Source of the DNA: Lachnospiraceae bacterium | Lineage (GTDB): Bacteria > Bacillota > Clostridia > Lachnospirales > Lachnospiraceae | Length of the DNA: 64,000 nt | Direction of reading: 5' to 3' | Assembly: GCA_022800815.1 (NCBI GenBank) | Contig: JAAWRC010000010.1 | Coordinates: 1-64,000 of the forward strand | In this document: piece by piece, positions 55,801 through 63,501 of the stretch | Layout: each line of letters starts with the position of its first letter | How positions within the stretch are numbered: the stretch's first letter is position 1 | The notes under the pieces: model-generated | The model's input: the letters and a program-made list of their open reading frames with translations, nothing else | The model's database searches: none | What the model was told of the DNA's origin: nothing | Position numbers and translations under genes: made by a program

Positions 55801-57333
55801 GGGAGCGGGGACGGCGGCCTTGCGGAGGAGGCTTTGTCTGAGGAGCCGGAATCCGGCGCCGGCCAGGCTCTGACTGCGGCACCCTTCTCCAGGCAGGGCG
55901 CCAGCGATTCTTCGGGTGCCGACCAGTCTGGTATAGATTCCGCTGCCACGTCCACGGAGTCCGGCGCTGCTCCGGCCGAAACCACGCCCGCAGAGGATGA
56001 GAGTGGAAGTAATCCGGCCGAAACCACGCCCGCCGGGGACGAGAGCGGAAGCATTTCGGCCGAGACCATGCCCGAAGAGAGCGAGAGCGGAAGCGCTCCG
56101 GCCGAAACCATGTCCGCAGAACAGGAGGGCAGAAACGCCCCGGTTGAAACTTCGCCTGCGGGGGATGAGAGCGGAAGCGCCCCGGTCGAGACCACGTCCG
56201 CCGGGGACGAGAGCGGAAGCATTTCGGCCGAGACCATGCCCGCAGAGAGCGAGAGCGGAAGCGCTCCGGCTGAAACCACGCCCGCCGGGGACGAGAGCGG
56301 AAGTAGCCAGGCCGAAACTCCGTCTGCGGGGGATGAGAGCGGAAGCGCACCGGCTGAGATCACGTCGGCATGGGACGAGAGCGGAAGCGCACCGGCCGAA
56401 ATCACGCTCTCCGGGAACCGGAGTGGCGGCAGCCTGGCCGACGCCCGGCTTGCGGAGGACGGGGACGACCGGATCTCGGATGAGATCATGCCGGCGGAGG
56501 GCGATGCCGAGGGAAGCGGGGGAGATTCCTCCTTTGCCGGCACGTTGAGCGGCGGCGACGGGTACGCCTACACCTTCGAGGGCGCACGTACCATTGAGAC
56601 CATCACGGCCCCCTTAGGTTCCCCTCACAAGGGCGATGAGGTGGCCAGACGGAATATCTGGGCACCGGAGGGTACCCAGACCGAGTACGGCTATCAGTAT
56701 TTGGATGCAGTCTACGGAAACACCGAGTCGGAGAGCCGTTACAGCCATATGGCCAACATGGAATGGGCCGCCTCCACCCTGGCAGGTGACCAGATCATCA
56801 TCCTGCGCTATTACCGTGACGTGGATACTCCGGAGTCTCCCGGCACCGACTATGGCTACCGGGTGGTTCACGAATACTACCTGGAGGATGCCGGCGGGGG
56901 CTGGAGCCTGGAGGGCAGGAGCGAGGTCGGCCGGGAGCCTGGATCCGATGGCCAAAGGTACGACCAGAGTAATGTGGCTAAACAGCCCGAGTATGGGGGC
57001 AGAACATACACCTACACCGAAGACGCCTACGGCGTCTGGTCCGGAGGGCAGGAGTATGAGCCCGAGACCGGAAAGACCTATGTCACCGCCACGGAAAACA
57101 GCGAACAGATCATCATCCTGCGCTACGTCCGGAAAGCATCTTCGGAGGAGTCAGGGAAACCGGACGGGCCGGGGAAGTCTCCGACGGGTTCCTCCGGGAC
57201 CCGGCCGTACCAGTCCGCCCCGACCGGGGATACGTCGGGCGGTGCCGGTCCTTGGACGGCCCTGGCGGCCGCATCGCTTGGCAGCCTTGTCATGCTGCTT
57301 TGGAAGCGCAGAATGCAAAAGAGCAAACCCTGA
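52834..57333 (+). CDS. Giant repetitive cell-surface protein (Cna-B/SpaA-like and MucBP-like domains)
   Basis: A 1499-residue exported protein. A signal peptide (IFGGCILFFTFALALATAAKA) is followed by beta-rich Cna-B/SpaA-like modules (~40-690, e.g. TYNYTGLAAGRYTIEDLAVSG, KPGETGKLEGLEAGSYFVRE), then four MucBP-like modules that open Y-x-VHxYY and close with QIIILRYYR (near residues 692, 836, 967, 1341). The third is split by a ~160-residue Ser/Glu/Ala/Pro repeat. The C-terminus has a Gly/Ser/Pro spacer, SAPTGD, a hydrophobic helix and KRRMQK, a sortase-like sorting signal in which LPxTG is reduced to APTG. It is likely an adhesin or mucus-binding protein. GGAAGGGAG precedes the start. Confidence 0.85.
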   Translation: MKFSKKCVRIFGGCILFFTFALALATAAKAVSNQWDADGSYSLVIQKQFDSTLSRDVLDKAKEETYRFRVEGYRLDGDKNKIQIDDIVEIGPNSANWTGNSTTGEPWKLSETLKSKGPIHVSVTEITNDVTLLVNGKEYNMGDSRAEVSNLYTEAPQVRDLNSNGKITLSRPKTKMVYKNGTLVEEAVTATSTFLIKHEWPWTDDKVAKPQNWTQMPEKVVTLKPGDTYNYTGLAAGRYTIEDLAVSGYKIQLGSRTKDVPAGKTGEFYINSKPGKLIITAGGTQNDGDHHYYTIKRVSAPAGAEPFEDRTTQAVVSGGRYSVTNLPRGRYEVTEYTFSGAPTKFKVRVPETTETDKSFKFRDFTAQGKTITRYYITMGGDYVDGFRYGPMYNAAGRMLPETSLYNVRYIADFLQADGTTKRLGYSASNRKGNYYYTLNDTIIPGTGSQRLAFGVGETAANKGGYCLLRWTEHTRTTKTETKDYDNIDYTFTVDDRGWMEITAPTVTSADIGADRITYTYTVRKDVGGPAVGTLTLKPGETGKLEGLEAGSYFVRETVNLDQPDGFQMEISGDPFGSTEAGTSFDLVTMGDRALTITKPTAVNDGGRTYTFKVERTGGKELPTPFTPRTVTLKAGESSGGIVLPEGEYKITPTDDMTEVFQLTCSDSTQVHAEVPSAQSATVTFTNVFTEGNYGYRYVHEYYLKNGDEDKYSYEGCSPVTTVGGRDNDQETYGSVDVTKEPAFTFTGADGEKQTYSYAYMPDNNGYGYANEGKTAGRSSVDGLRPSNQSIEKRTGTPISYSVDATLTGNKSIGVDENKSQIIILRYFRVLPQNQKGSYKYVHVYYHRNRDGTVAWEGTSDIQEATGQLGLSYPAKNIPLVPNYRPEGEDQTYHYVHNNRPTCGVLADDPHDTNAALIEGMATSKPDAQQRYYPNSDGDSVVATEDGKQIIILRYYREEDPVVTNGTYKVVHEYYFREKLENQEGAVEDSGSGDGGLAEEALSEEPESGAGQALTAAPFSRQGASDSSGADQSGIDSAATSTESGAAPAETTPAEDESGSNPAETTPAGDESGSISAETMPEESESGSAPAETMSAEQEGRNAPVETSPAGDESGSAPVETTSAGDESGSISAETMPAESESGSAPAETTPAGDESGSSQAETPSAGDESGSAPAEITSAWDESGSAPAEITLSGNRSGGSLADARLAEDGDDRISDEIMPAEGDAEGSGGDSSFAGTLSGGDGYAYTFEGARTIETITAPLGSPHKGDEVARRNIWAPEGTQTEYGYQYLDAVYGNTESESRYSHMANMEWAASTLAGDQIIILRYYRDVDTPESPGTDYGYRVVHEYYLEDAGGGWSLEGRSEVGREPGSDGQRYDQSNVAKQPEYGGRTYTYTEDAYGVWSGGQEYEPETGKTYVTATENSEQIIILRYVRKASSEESGKPDGPGKSPTGSSGTRPYQSAPTGDTSGGAGPWTALAAASLGSLVMLLWKRRMQKSKP
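55957..56428 (+). repeat. Tandem Ser/Glu/Ala-rich coding repeat
   Basis: About eleven copies of a ~42-bp unit encoding variants of GDESGSAPAETTPA, with mixed third-position changes. It sits inside a MucBP-like module of the surface protein and is likely to vary in copy number between strains. Confidence 0.88.
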
Positions 57334-57568
57334 GAATGGAAAGCTCCGAGAAGAGCAAGCCTTGAAAATGGCAAGTTTTGAAAATGCCCTGTGACAGGGA
57401 GGGTGAACGACATGGTCCCGGGACTTTCTGAGTCTTCTCAGAGGTTCCCGGGACTTTCCGCTCTAAAAATCACAGTGGGAAAATCGAAAGACGGCCATGC
57501 CGCAGAGACCGACCCGGAGGGTGACAGAAAAAACTGCTGAAAATACCGTCGAAATTCTTAAAATATCC
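57334..57568. other. Non-coding gap with short direct repeats
   Basis: No gene is seen in 57334-57717 apart from the promoter at its end. Two copies of GGTCCCGGGACTTTC / GGTTCCCGGGACTTTC (57414-57428 and 57443-57458) flank a TGAG-TCTT-CTCA stem. TTGAAAATG occurs twice just upstream (57361-57385). These may be operator or structural elements; nothing identifies a ligand. Confidence 0.5.
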
Positions 57569-57597
57569 TTGATAATTAATTGTCTATGGGCTATAAT
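57569..57597 (+). promoter_or_regulatory. Strong promoter of the Na+-decarboxylase operon
   Basis: TTGATA (57569-57574), 17-bp spacer, TATAAT (57592-57597). It leaves a ~115-nt leader before the first gene. Confidence 0.78.
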
Positions 57598-57717
57598 TAT
57601 AATCGGCAGAAATTGGTTTTACTTTTTATAAATCCGAAAAAAGCGCCGTCGGGAAGGATATTTTACGCATCGGCACGTTTTTCCGGATACTACGTAATGA
57701 AAATGGAGGACTGCAAA

Positions 57718-59172
57718 ATGAGTAATTTATCTACAGGAAAAGCAAGCGAGAGAATCGCCGGCTTACTGGACGCTCAGAGTTTTGTGGAAATCGGGAGCTA
57801 CGTGACTGCAAGGAGCACCGATTTCAATCTGGCGGACAAGGAAACTCCGGCGGACGGCGTGATTACCGGCTATGGCACCATCGACGAAAAGTTGGTGTAC
57901 GTGTACAGTCAGGATGCCTCCGTGCTGGGCGGTTCCATGGGTGAGATGCATGCAAAGAAAATTTCCGCTGTCTATGCCCTGGCCATGAAGATGGGCGCCC
58001 CCATCATCGGTCTGATCGACTGCGCCGGGCTGAGGCTTCAGGAGGGAACCGACGCCCTCCAGGCTTTCGGCGAGCTTTATAAGAATCAGGCGGACGCTTC
58101 CGGCGTCATCCCGCAGATCACGGCCGTGTTCGGCACCTGCGGCGGCGGCATGGGGATGGTTCCCGCACTGACGGATTTCACCTTTATGGAGAAGGAGCAG
58201 GCGAAGCTGTTTGTGAACGCTCCCAATGCCCTGGACGGAAATACCACTGCCAAGTGCGACACGGCCTCCGCAGCATATCAGAGCGAGAAGGTCGGCTCCG
58301 TGGACGTGGCCGCTTCCGAGGCGGAGCTCTTTGAGGAGATCAAGGCCTTGGTTTCCGTTTTGCCGGCCAACAATGAAGACGACCTGTCCTACGGAGAATG
58401 TACGGACGATCTGAACCGTGTATGTGAAGGACTGGAAAACTGCACAGGAGATACCTCCATCGCCCTGTCCATGATTTCAGACGACAATTTCTTCTTTGAG
58501 ACGAAGAGAGCATATGCGAAGGAGATGGTCACCGGCTTCATCCGCCTGAACGGGAGCACCGTGGGTGCGGTGGCGAACCGCTCGGAGCTCTGCGACGAGG
58601 ACGGAAACGTGACGGAGACCTTTGACGGTACCCTGACCAGCGCAGGCTGCGAGAAGGCGGCTGAGTTTGTGGAGTTCTGTGATGCATTCGGGATTCCCGT
58701 TCTGACCCTCACCAACGTAAAGGGCTATAAGGCCAACAAGCACCAGGAGAGAAAGATCGCAAAATCCGCAGCCAAGATGACTTATGCCTTTGCGGACGCA
58801 ACCGTGCCCAAGGTCAACGTGATCGTCGGGGAGGCTTACGGCAGCGCATATGTTGCTATGAACAGCAAATCCATCGGCGCCGACATGGTATTCGCATGGC
58901 CCTCTGCCTCCATCGGAATGATGGACGCCAAGAGTGCGGCCCGGATCATTTACGCCGACGAGATTGAGAAGGCGGAGGATGGCGCCGCTCTTCTTTCGGA
59001 GAAGACGAAGGCTTATGCCGAGCTTCAAGAAAGTGCCCTGTCTGCGGCGAAGAGGGGCTATGTGGACAATATCATCGACGCACAGGATACCAGAAAATAT
59101 GTGATCGGGGCCTTCGAGATGCTCTTCACTAAGAGAGATGAGCGTCCCGCAAAGAAGCACGGCACAGTATAA
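57718..59172 (+). CDS. Acyl-CoA carboxyltransferase family subunit (MmdA / 12S type)
   Basis: A 484-residue carboxyltransferase of the crotonase-like family that includes methylmalonyl-CoA decarboxylase alpha and the transcarboxylase 12S subunit. Two carboxyltransferase halves are visible: DASVLGGSMGEMHAKKISAVY, GLIDCAGLRLQEG and FGTCGGGMGMVPALTDF in the first; GFIRLNGSTVGAVANRSE, VLTLTNVKGYKANKHQE and VIVGEAYGSAYVAMNSKSIGAD in the second. Several substrate-pocket stretches differ from propionyl-CoA carboxylases, so the acyl-CoA is unknown. Start at 57718 after GGAGG; the upstream frame to 57580 overlaps the promoter. First gene of the decarboxylase operon. Confidence 0.85.
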   Translation: MSNLSTGKASERIAGLLDAQSFVEIGSYVTARSTDFNLADKETPADGVITGYGTIDEKLVYVYSQDASVLGGSMGEMHAKKISAVYALAMKMGAPIIGLIDCAGLRLQEGTDALQAFGELYKNQADASGVIPQITAVFGTCGGGMGMVPALTDFTFMEKEQAKLFVNAPNALDGNTTAKCDTASAAYQSEKVGSVDVAASEAELFEEIKALVSVLPANNEDDLSYGECTDDLNRVCEGLENCTGDTSIALSMISDDNFFFETKRAYAKEMVTGFIRLNGSTVGAVANRSELCDEDGNVTETFDGTLTSAGCEKAAEFVEFCDAFGIPVLTLTNVKGYKANKHQERKIAKSAAKMTYAFADATVPKVNVIVGEAYGSAYVAMNSKSIGADMVFAWPSASIGMMDAKSAARIIYADEIEKAEDGAALLSEKTKAYAELQESALSAAKRGYVDNIIDAQDTRKYVIGAFEMLFTKRDERPAKKHGTV

Positions 59173-59173
59173 G

Positions 59174-59223
59174 TATGAAAGCGAGCTTTCATATCTACCT
59201 TTATGGCAGGTGCAAGACCTGCC
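59174..59223 (+). other. Two intercistronic hairpins
   Basis: TATGAAAGC/GCTTTCATA (59174-59193) and GGCAGGT-GCAAG-ACCTGCC (59205-59223) lie back to back between the first two genes. They lack T-tracts and may set mRNA processing or relative expression. Confidence 0.6.
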
Positions 59224-59250
59224 AAATAGAGGAAAAAATGAGGTGACCAT

Positions 59251-59580
59251 ATGAGCTTAAGCAATGTATTCTTAAATGCTCTTTCCAATACCCTGCTGGG
59301 TATGGGGACCGTGTTTGTGGTGTTGATCATCATTATTTTCGTGATCATGCTGATGAGCAAGGCGGTTCGTTCCATTGAAGGGAAAGGGAAGGAAAAGGAA
59401 GCGCCTGCGGTGAAGGCTCCGGCTCCTGTGCCGGTGGCGCCCGTGGTTGAGGAAGAGGTGGCAGATGACCTGGAGCTGGTTGCGGTGATCACTGCGGCGG
59501 TGGCGGCTTCCATGGGAAGTTCGTCCACGGACGGTTTTGTGGTGCGTTCCATCAAGAGAGCAAAAAACAGAAATTGGTAA
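59251..59580 (+). CDS. OadG-family gamma subunit of the Na+ pump
   Basis: A 109-residue small membrane subunit. One N-terminal transmembrane helix (GMGTVFVVLIIIIFVIMLMSK, ~17-37) is followed by a Pro/Ala-rich linker (KAPAPVPVAPVVEEEVADD) and the family C-terminus (ELVAVITAAVAASMG ... FVVRSIKRAKNRNW). In oxaloacetate and methylmalonyl-CoA decarboxylases this subunit assembles the carboxyltransferase with the membrane beta subunit and can bind metal. AATGAGGTGA precedes the ATG. Second gene of the operon. Confidence 0.88.
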   Translation: MSLSNVFLNALSNTLLGMGTVFVVLIIIIFVIMLMSKAVRSIEGKGKEKEAPAVKAPAPVPVAPVVEEEVADDLELVAVITAAVAASMGSSSTDGFVVRSIKRAKNRNW

Positions 59581-59659
59581 ACAAATATCTTTCAGGAGGA
59601 AACACCCCAGGGGTGTACCTGTATGTCCTGAGAAGACGGACAAGAAGGAGGAAACTAGA

Positions 59660-60031
59660 ATGAAGAATTATACAATCACAGTGAATGGCGTGGCTTATGA
59701 CGTAACCGTAGAAGAGGCAGGAGCGGGAAGCGCACCTGTGGCAGCAGCTCCCAAGGCGGCACCGAAGGCTGCTCCCAAAGCAGCTCCCAAGGCGGCAGCT
59801 CCTGCGGCAGGGGCCGGCAGCATCCAGGTGAAGGCCGGTGCGGCGGGCAAGGTCTTTAAGGTCGAGGCTTCCGTGGGTCAGGCGATGAAGGCCGGCGATC
59901 CGGTGGTCATCATCGAGGCCATGAAGATGGAGATCCCGGTGGTTGCTCCCGAGGACGGCACCGTGGCCAGCATCGACGTAACCGTGGGCCAGGAGATTGC
60001 GGCGGGCGCAGTGCTCGCAACTCTGAACTAA
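59660..60031 (+). CDS. Biotin carboxyl carrier protein of the decarboxylase
   Basis: A 123-residue carrier. After MKNYTITVNGVAYDVTVEE, an Ala/Pro/Lys linker (PKAAPKAAPKAAPKAA) leads to a C-terminal biotinyl domain with EAMKMEIPVVAPEDG; the biotinylated Lys is near residue 89. It shuttles CO2 between carboxyltransferase and the membrane decarboxylase. AAGGAGG precedes 59660; the longer frame back to 59537 overlaps the gamma-subunit gene. A short hairpin (ACACCCC/GGGGTGT, ~59602-59616) lies in the gap before it. Confidence 0.93.
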   Translation: MKNYTITVNGVAYDVTVEEAGAGSAPVAAAPKAAPKAAPKAAPKAAAPAAGAGSIQVKAGAAGKVFKVEASVGQAMKAGDPVVIIEAMKMEIPVVAPEDGTVASIDVTVGQEIAAGAVLATLN

Positions 60032-60111
60032 CACTCATTTCCATTGTTCTATGCACACGGGTGCATAAGGAAATCGAAACTTATTTACAATGCGAAATGG
60101 GAGGTAGCGCA

Positions 60112-61266
60112 ATGAATATATTAGATACGTTGGGGAACCTGCTGGAGCAGACTGCGTTTTTCAGCCTCACCTGGGGAAACTACCTGATGATCGTGGTCGC
60201 CTGCGTGTTCCTTTACCTGGCAATCGCCAAGGGCTTTGAGCCGCTTCTCTTGACGCCCATCGCCTTCGGCATGTTACTTGTAAATATTTACCCTCAGATC
60301 ATGGCGGAGCCGACGGTGGTGGACGGCGTGGAGCAGGCCGGCGGCGTGCTCTGGTATTTCTTCCAGCTGGACGAGTGGGCCATCCTGCCCTGCCTCATCT
60401 TCATGGGCGTGGGCGCCCAGACGGACTTCGGCCCGCTGATCGCCAACCCGAAGAGCTTCCTCCTCGGAGCGGCGGCTCAGTTCGGTATTTATGCGGCCTA
60501 TATCGGCGCTATGCTGATGGGCTTCAACGGGATGGAATCAGCAGCCATCGCCATCATCGGCGGTGCAGACGGCCCCACCTCCATCTTCTTGGCCAACAAG
60601 CTGGGACAGCAGCAGATTTTAGGACCCATCGCCGTGGCGGCTTATTCCTATATGTCCCTGGTTCCGATCATCCAGCCGCCTATTATGAAGGCACTGACCA
60701 CGGAGAAGGAGCGGAAGATCAAGATGGAACAGCTCCGCCCGGTTTCCAAGCTGGAGAGGATCCTCTTCCCGGTGATCGTCACTATCGTTGTCTGTATGAT
60801 CCTGCCCTCCACGGCGCCCTTGGTCGGTATGCTGATGCTCGGCAACCTGTTTAAGGAGTCCGGCGTGGTGAGACAGCTCACGGAGACGGCTTCCAATGCG
60901 ATGATGTATATCGTGGTTATTCTCCTCGGCACTTCCGTGGGAGCCACCACCAGCGCAGAGGCGTTTTTGAATTTTGCCACCATCAAGATCGTGGTTCTGG
61001 GCCTTGTGGCTTTTGCCTTCGGCACCGCAGTCGGCGTTCTCTTCGGAAAGCTGATGAGCAAGCTCTCCGGCGGCAAGATCAATCCTCTGATCGGCTCGGC
61101 CGGCGTGTCGGCCGTTCCCATGGCGGCCCGCGTGTCCCAGAAGGTGGGTGCGGAGGCAGATCCGACCAATTTCCTGCTGATGCATGCTATGGGTCCCAAC
61201 GTGGCAGGCGTGATCGGTACGGCTGTGGCTGCCGGTACGTTTATGGCTGTGTTCGGCGTGAAATAA
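60112..61266 (+). CDS. Na+-translocating decarboxylase beta subunit (OadB/MmdB)
   Basis: Membrane subunit that decarboxylates carboxybiotin and exports Na+. The 384-residue protein has about nine to eleven helices. The family signature GGADGPTSIFLANKLG contains the essential Asp, and GLVAFAFGTAVGVLFGKLMSKLSGGKINPLIGSAGVSAVPMAAR (quoted in parts) carries the Asn/Ser Na+-site region; NFLLMHAMGPNVAGVIGTA ends it. The start at 60112 follows GGGAGGT. A 7-bp hairpin TATGCAC/GTGCATA precedes it. One of the most certain assignments in the operon. Confidence 0.94.
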   Translation: MNILDTLGNLLEQTAFFSLTWGNYLMIVVACVFLYLAIAKGFEPLLLTPIAFGMLLVNIYPQIMAEPTVVDGVEQAGGVLWYFFQLDEWAILPCLIFMGVGAQTDFGPLIANPKSFLLGAAAQFGIYAAYIGAMLMGFNGMESAAIAIIGGADGPTSIFLANKLGQQQILGPIAVAAYSYMSLVPIIQPPIMKALTTEKERKIKMEQLRPVSKLERILFPVIVTIVVCMILPSTAPLVGMLMLGNLFKESGVVRQLTETASNAMMYIVVILLGTSVGATTSAEAFLNFATIKIVVLGLVAFAFGTAVGVLFGKLMSKLSGGKINPLIGSAGVSAVPMAARVSQKVGAEADPTNFLLMHAMGPNVAGVIGTAVAAGTFMAVFGVK

Positions 61267-61325
61267 TGACGTGGCGGCAAAGGCTGTTGCCGTCGCCTAT
61301 GATATAGAAGACAGGAGGAATTAAC

Positions 61326-62732
61326 ATGTCACAGGTTGAAAAAAGACCGGTAAAAATTACCGAGACCATACTGCGTGACGCTCACCAGAGTTTGATCGCA
61401 ACAAGAATGACCACGGAGCAGATGCTGCCCATTGTGGACAAGATGGATAAGATCGGCTACCATGCCGTGGAGTGCTGGGGCGGAGCCACCTTCGATTCCT
61501 GCCTCCGCTTCCTGAAGGAAGATCCCTGGGAGAGACTGAGAAAGTTAAAGGACGGCTTCAAGAACACGAAGCTGCAGATGCTCTTCCGCGGCCAGAATAT
61601 TTTGGGTTACAATCATTATCCCGACGACGTGGTGGAGTATTTCGTGCAGAAATCCATCGCCAACGGCATTGACATCATCCGTATTTTTGACTGCCTGAAC
61701 GATATCCGCAATCTGGAGTGCGCAGTCAAGGCGGCTATCAAGGAGAAGGGCCATGCGCAGGTTGCCCTTTCCTATACGCTGGGTGACGCCTACACGCTGG
61801 ACTACTGGATGGATATCGCCAAGAAGATCGAGGACATGGGCGCCCATTCCATTTGTATCAAGGATATGGCGGGCCTTTTAGTTCCCGCCAAGGCTACGGA
61901 GCTGGTTCAGGCGCTTAAATCCGCCACGACGCTGCCTATTGACCTGCATACTCATTATACCTCCGGTGTCGCTTCCATGACTTATATGAAAGCGGTGGAG
62001 GCGGGCTGTGATATCATCGACACGGCCATGTCGCCTCTGGCCCTGGGCACCAGCCAGCCGGCCACCGAGGTCATGGTGGAAGCCTTCAAGGGCACGCCCT
62101 ATGACACGGGCCTTGACATCACGGCGCTCTCCGAGATTGCGGAGCACTTTACGCCCATCCGTGAGGAAGCCCTTAAGAGCGGTCTCTTAAATCCCAAGGT
62201 TCTGGGCGTCAACATCAAGACCCTGATGTACCAGGTGCCCGGCGGTATGCTCTCCAACCTGCTGTCCCAGCTGAAGGAGCAGGGCGCAGAGGATAAGTTC
62301 CAGGCCGTGCTGGAAGAGGTTCCGAGGGTGAGAAAAGACTTCGGTGAGCCGCCCTTGGTTACGCCCTCTAGCCAGATCGTGGGAACCCAGGCCGTGTTCA
62401 ACGTGCTGATGGGCGAGCGCTACAAGATGGTGACCAACGAGTCCAAGAAGTTACTCCGGGGCGAGTTTGGCCAGACCGTAAAGCCCATGGATCCGGATGT
62501 GATCAAGAAGTGCATCGGCGATGCGGAGCGGATCACCTGCCGTCCCGCCGACAAGCTGGAGCCCAAGCTTGTCCAGTATGAGAAAGAGATGGCCCAGTGG
62601 AAAGAGCAGGACGAGGACGTCCTTTCCTACGCTCTCTTCCCCCAGGTGGCCGTGGACTTCTTCAAATACAGAGAGGCCCAGAAAACCAAGGTGGATCCCA
62701 CCCTTGCCAAGGATGGGAGTTACCCTGTTTAA
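61326..62732 (+). CDS. Oxaloacetate/pyruvate carboxyltransferase subunit (OadA/PycB, 5S type)
   Basis: A 468-residue carboxyltransferase acting on oxaloacetate or pyruvate. The HMGL-like TIM barrel is clear: ETILRDAHQSLIATRMTTEQM, WGGATFDSCLRFL, LFRGQNILGYNHYPDD, the metal/carbamylated-Lys block ICIKDMAGLL and DLHTHYTSG with its two His ligands, followed by the conserved PYC_OADA domain (~300-440). The C-terminal biotin domain found in OadA of enterobacteria is absent; the separate carrier at 59660 must serve. AGGAGG precedes the ATG. Last gene of the operon, ending at a strong terminator. Confidence 0.93.
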   Translation: MSQVEKRPVKITETILRDAHQSLIATRMTTEQMLPIVDKMDKIGYHAVECWGGATFDSCLRFLKEDPWERLRKLKDGFKNTKLQMLFRGQNILGYNHYPDDVVEYFVQKSIANGIDIIRIFDCLNDIRNLECAVKAAIKEKGHAQVALSYTLGDAYTLDYWMDIAKKIEDMGAHSICIKDMAGLLVPAKATELVQALKSATTLPIDLHTHYTSGVASMTYMKAVEAGCDIIDTAMSPLALGTSQPATEVMVEAFKGTPYDTGLDITALSEIAEHFTPIREEALKSGLLNPKVLGVNIKTLMYQVPGGMLSNLLSQLKEQGAEDKFQAVLEEVPRVRKDFGEPPLVTPSSQIVGTQAVFNVLMGERYKMVTNESKKLLRGEFGQTVKPMDPDVIKKCIGDAERITCRPADKLEPKLVQYEKEMAQWKEQDEDVLSYALFPQVAVDFFKYREAQKTKVDPTLAKDGSYPV

Positions 62733-62754
62733 GCGATGAGCCGTGCGGAGACGG

Positions 62755-62798
62755 AAAAAAGGCGGATAAGGCTGCTCGCAGCCTTATCCGCCTTTTTT
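62755..62798 (+). terminator. Strong terminator of the decarboxylase operon
   Basis: AAAAAAGGCGGATAAGGCTG (62755-62774) pairs perfectly with a downstream arm ending in CCGCCTTTTTT (to 62798). The A- and T-tracts make it usable on both strands. Confidence 0.93.
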
Positions 62799-62810
62799 CT
62801 GGCTCCATAG

Positions 62811-62893
62811 GGCGAATGCCCACAGCGAGGAAAGCCGTAAGGCTTTGCGAGCTGTGCACGGCGGGGGCGGGAAGGCGAATGCCCATGGCGAGG
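62811..62893. repeat. Imperfect 20-bp direct repeats around a nested stem-loop
   Basis: GGCGAATGCCCACAGCGAGG (62811-62830) recurs as GGCGAATGCCCATGGCGAGG (62874-62893). Between them CACAGC/GCTGTG (62821-62826/62851-62856) encloses AAAGCC-GTAA-GGCTTT. It lies between the operon terminator and the end of the DUF2000 gene. Confidence 0.6.
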
Positions 62894-62903
62894 TCACGGG
62901 CAT

Positions 62904-63326
62904 TCACCGTAAAAGCGGCATACTGCCCGTGAGCCTGTTGACCTTCTTTTTCGCACCGCAGATCGCAATCCCCAGATACCGGAGATCACTTTCCGGAACC
63001 CGGCCCATCTCCTCCACGAACTCCCCGTAGGTTTTACAGCCCTGAGCCAGATCAGAGAAATCCACGCCGGTCAGTTCTTCAAAATCAGGTTGGTCAAGCT
63101 GTCTTTTGATCTGTCGGATGATTTCCGGCGATCCTTTTAAGATGGGCACGGGAAACTCGATGATTCCGAGATGCCTGCTGCCGCTTTGGTCAGTTACGTC
63201 GGCACCCACCATTCCTGGCAGTTCCTTTCCCAGGGTAATGCCCAGGATTGCCGCCGTGTTGGCGATCATGCCGGCCGGCAGTTTCTCATCAATGATCATA
63301 ACGCACTTTTCGTTTTGCCAGTCCAT
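62904..63326 (-). CDS. DUF2000 family protein
   Basis: A 140-residue soluble protein opening MDWQNEKCVMIIDEKLPAGM with the NTAAILGITLGKELPG block typical of DUF2000. The family has a fold like peptidyl-tRNA hydrolase Pth2, but activity is unproven. The C-terminus (ESDLRYLGIAICGAKKKVNRLTGSMPLLR, quoted loosely) fits the family end. AAAGGAA precedes the ATG on the minus strand. It is convergent with the decarboxylase operon. Confidence 0.78.
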   Translation of the reverse strand: MDWQNEKCVMIIDEKLPAGMIANTAAILGITLGKELPGMVGADVTDQSGSRHLGIIEFPVPILKGSPEIIRQIKRQLDQPDFEELTGVDFSDLAQGCKTYGEFVEEMGRVPESDLRYLGIAICGAKKKVNRLTGSMPLLR

Positions 63327-63501
63327 GTTTGTCTTGGTTCCTTTCTCAAGAAGATTGTATGTCCATTGTATCAGGGAGGATTCCTGCCGGCTTGTAAAAT
63401 ATCTTCTTTCTTTATTGCTGTTTGAAGTTGAATCTTACAACGGTTATGGATATAATATCATTGTCCCATCGGTGTCTTTTGCAGAAAGGCGGATTATCGA
63501 T

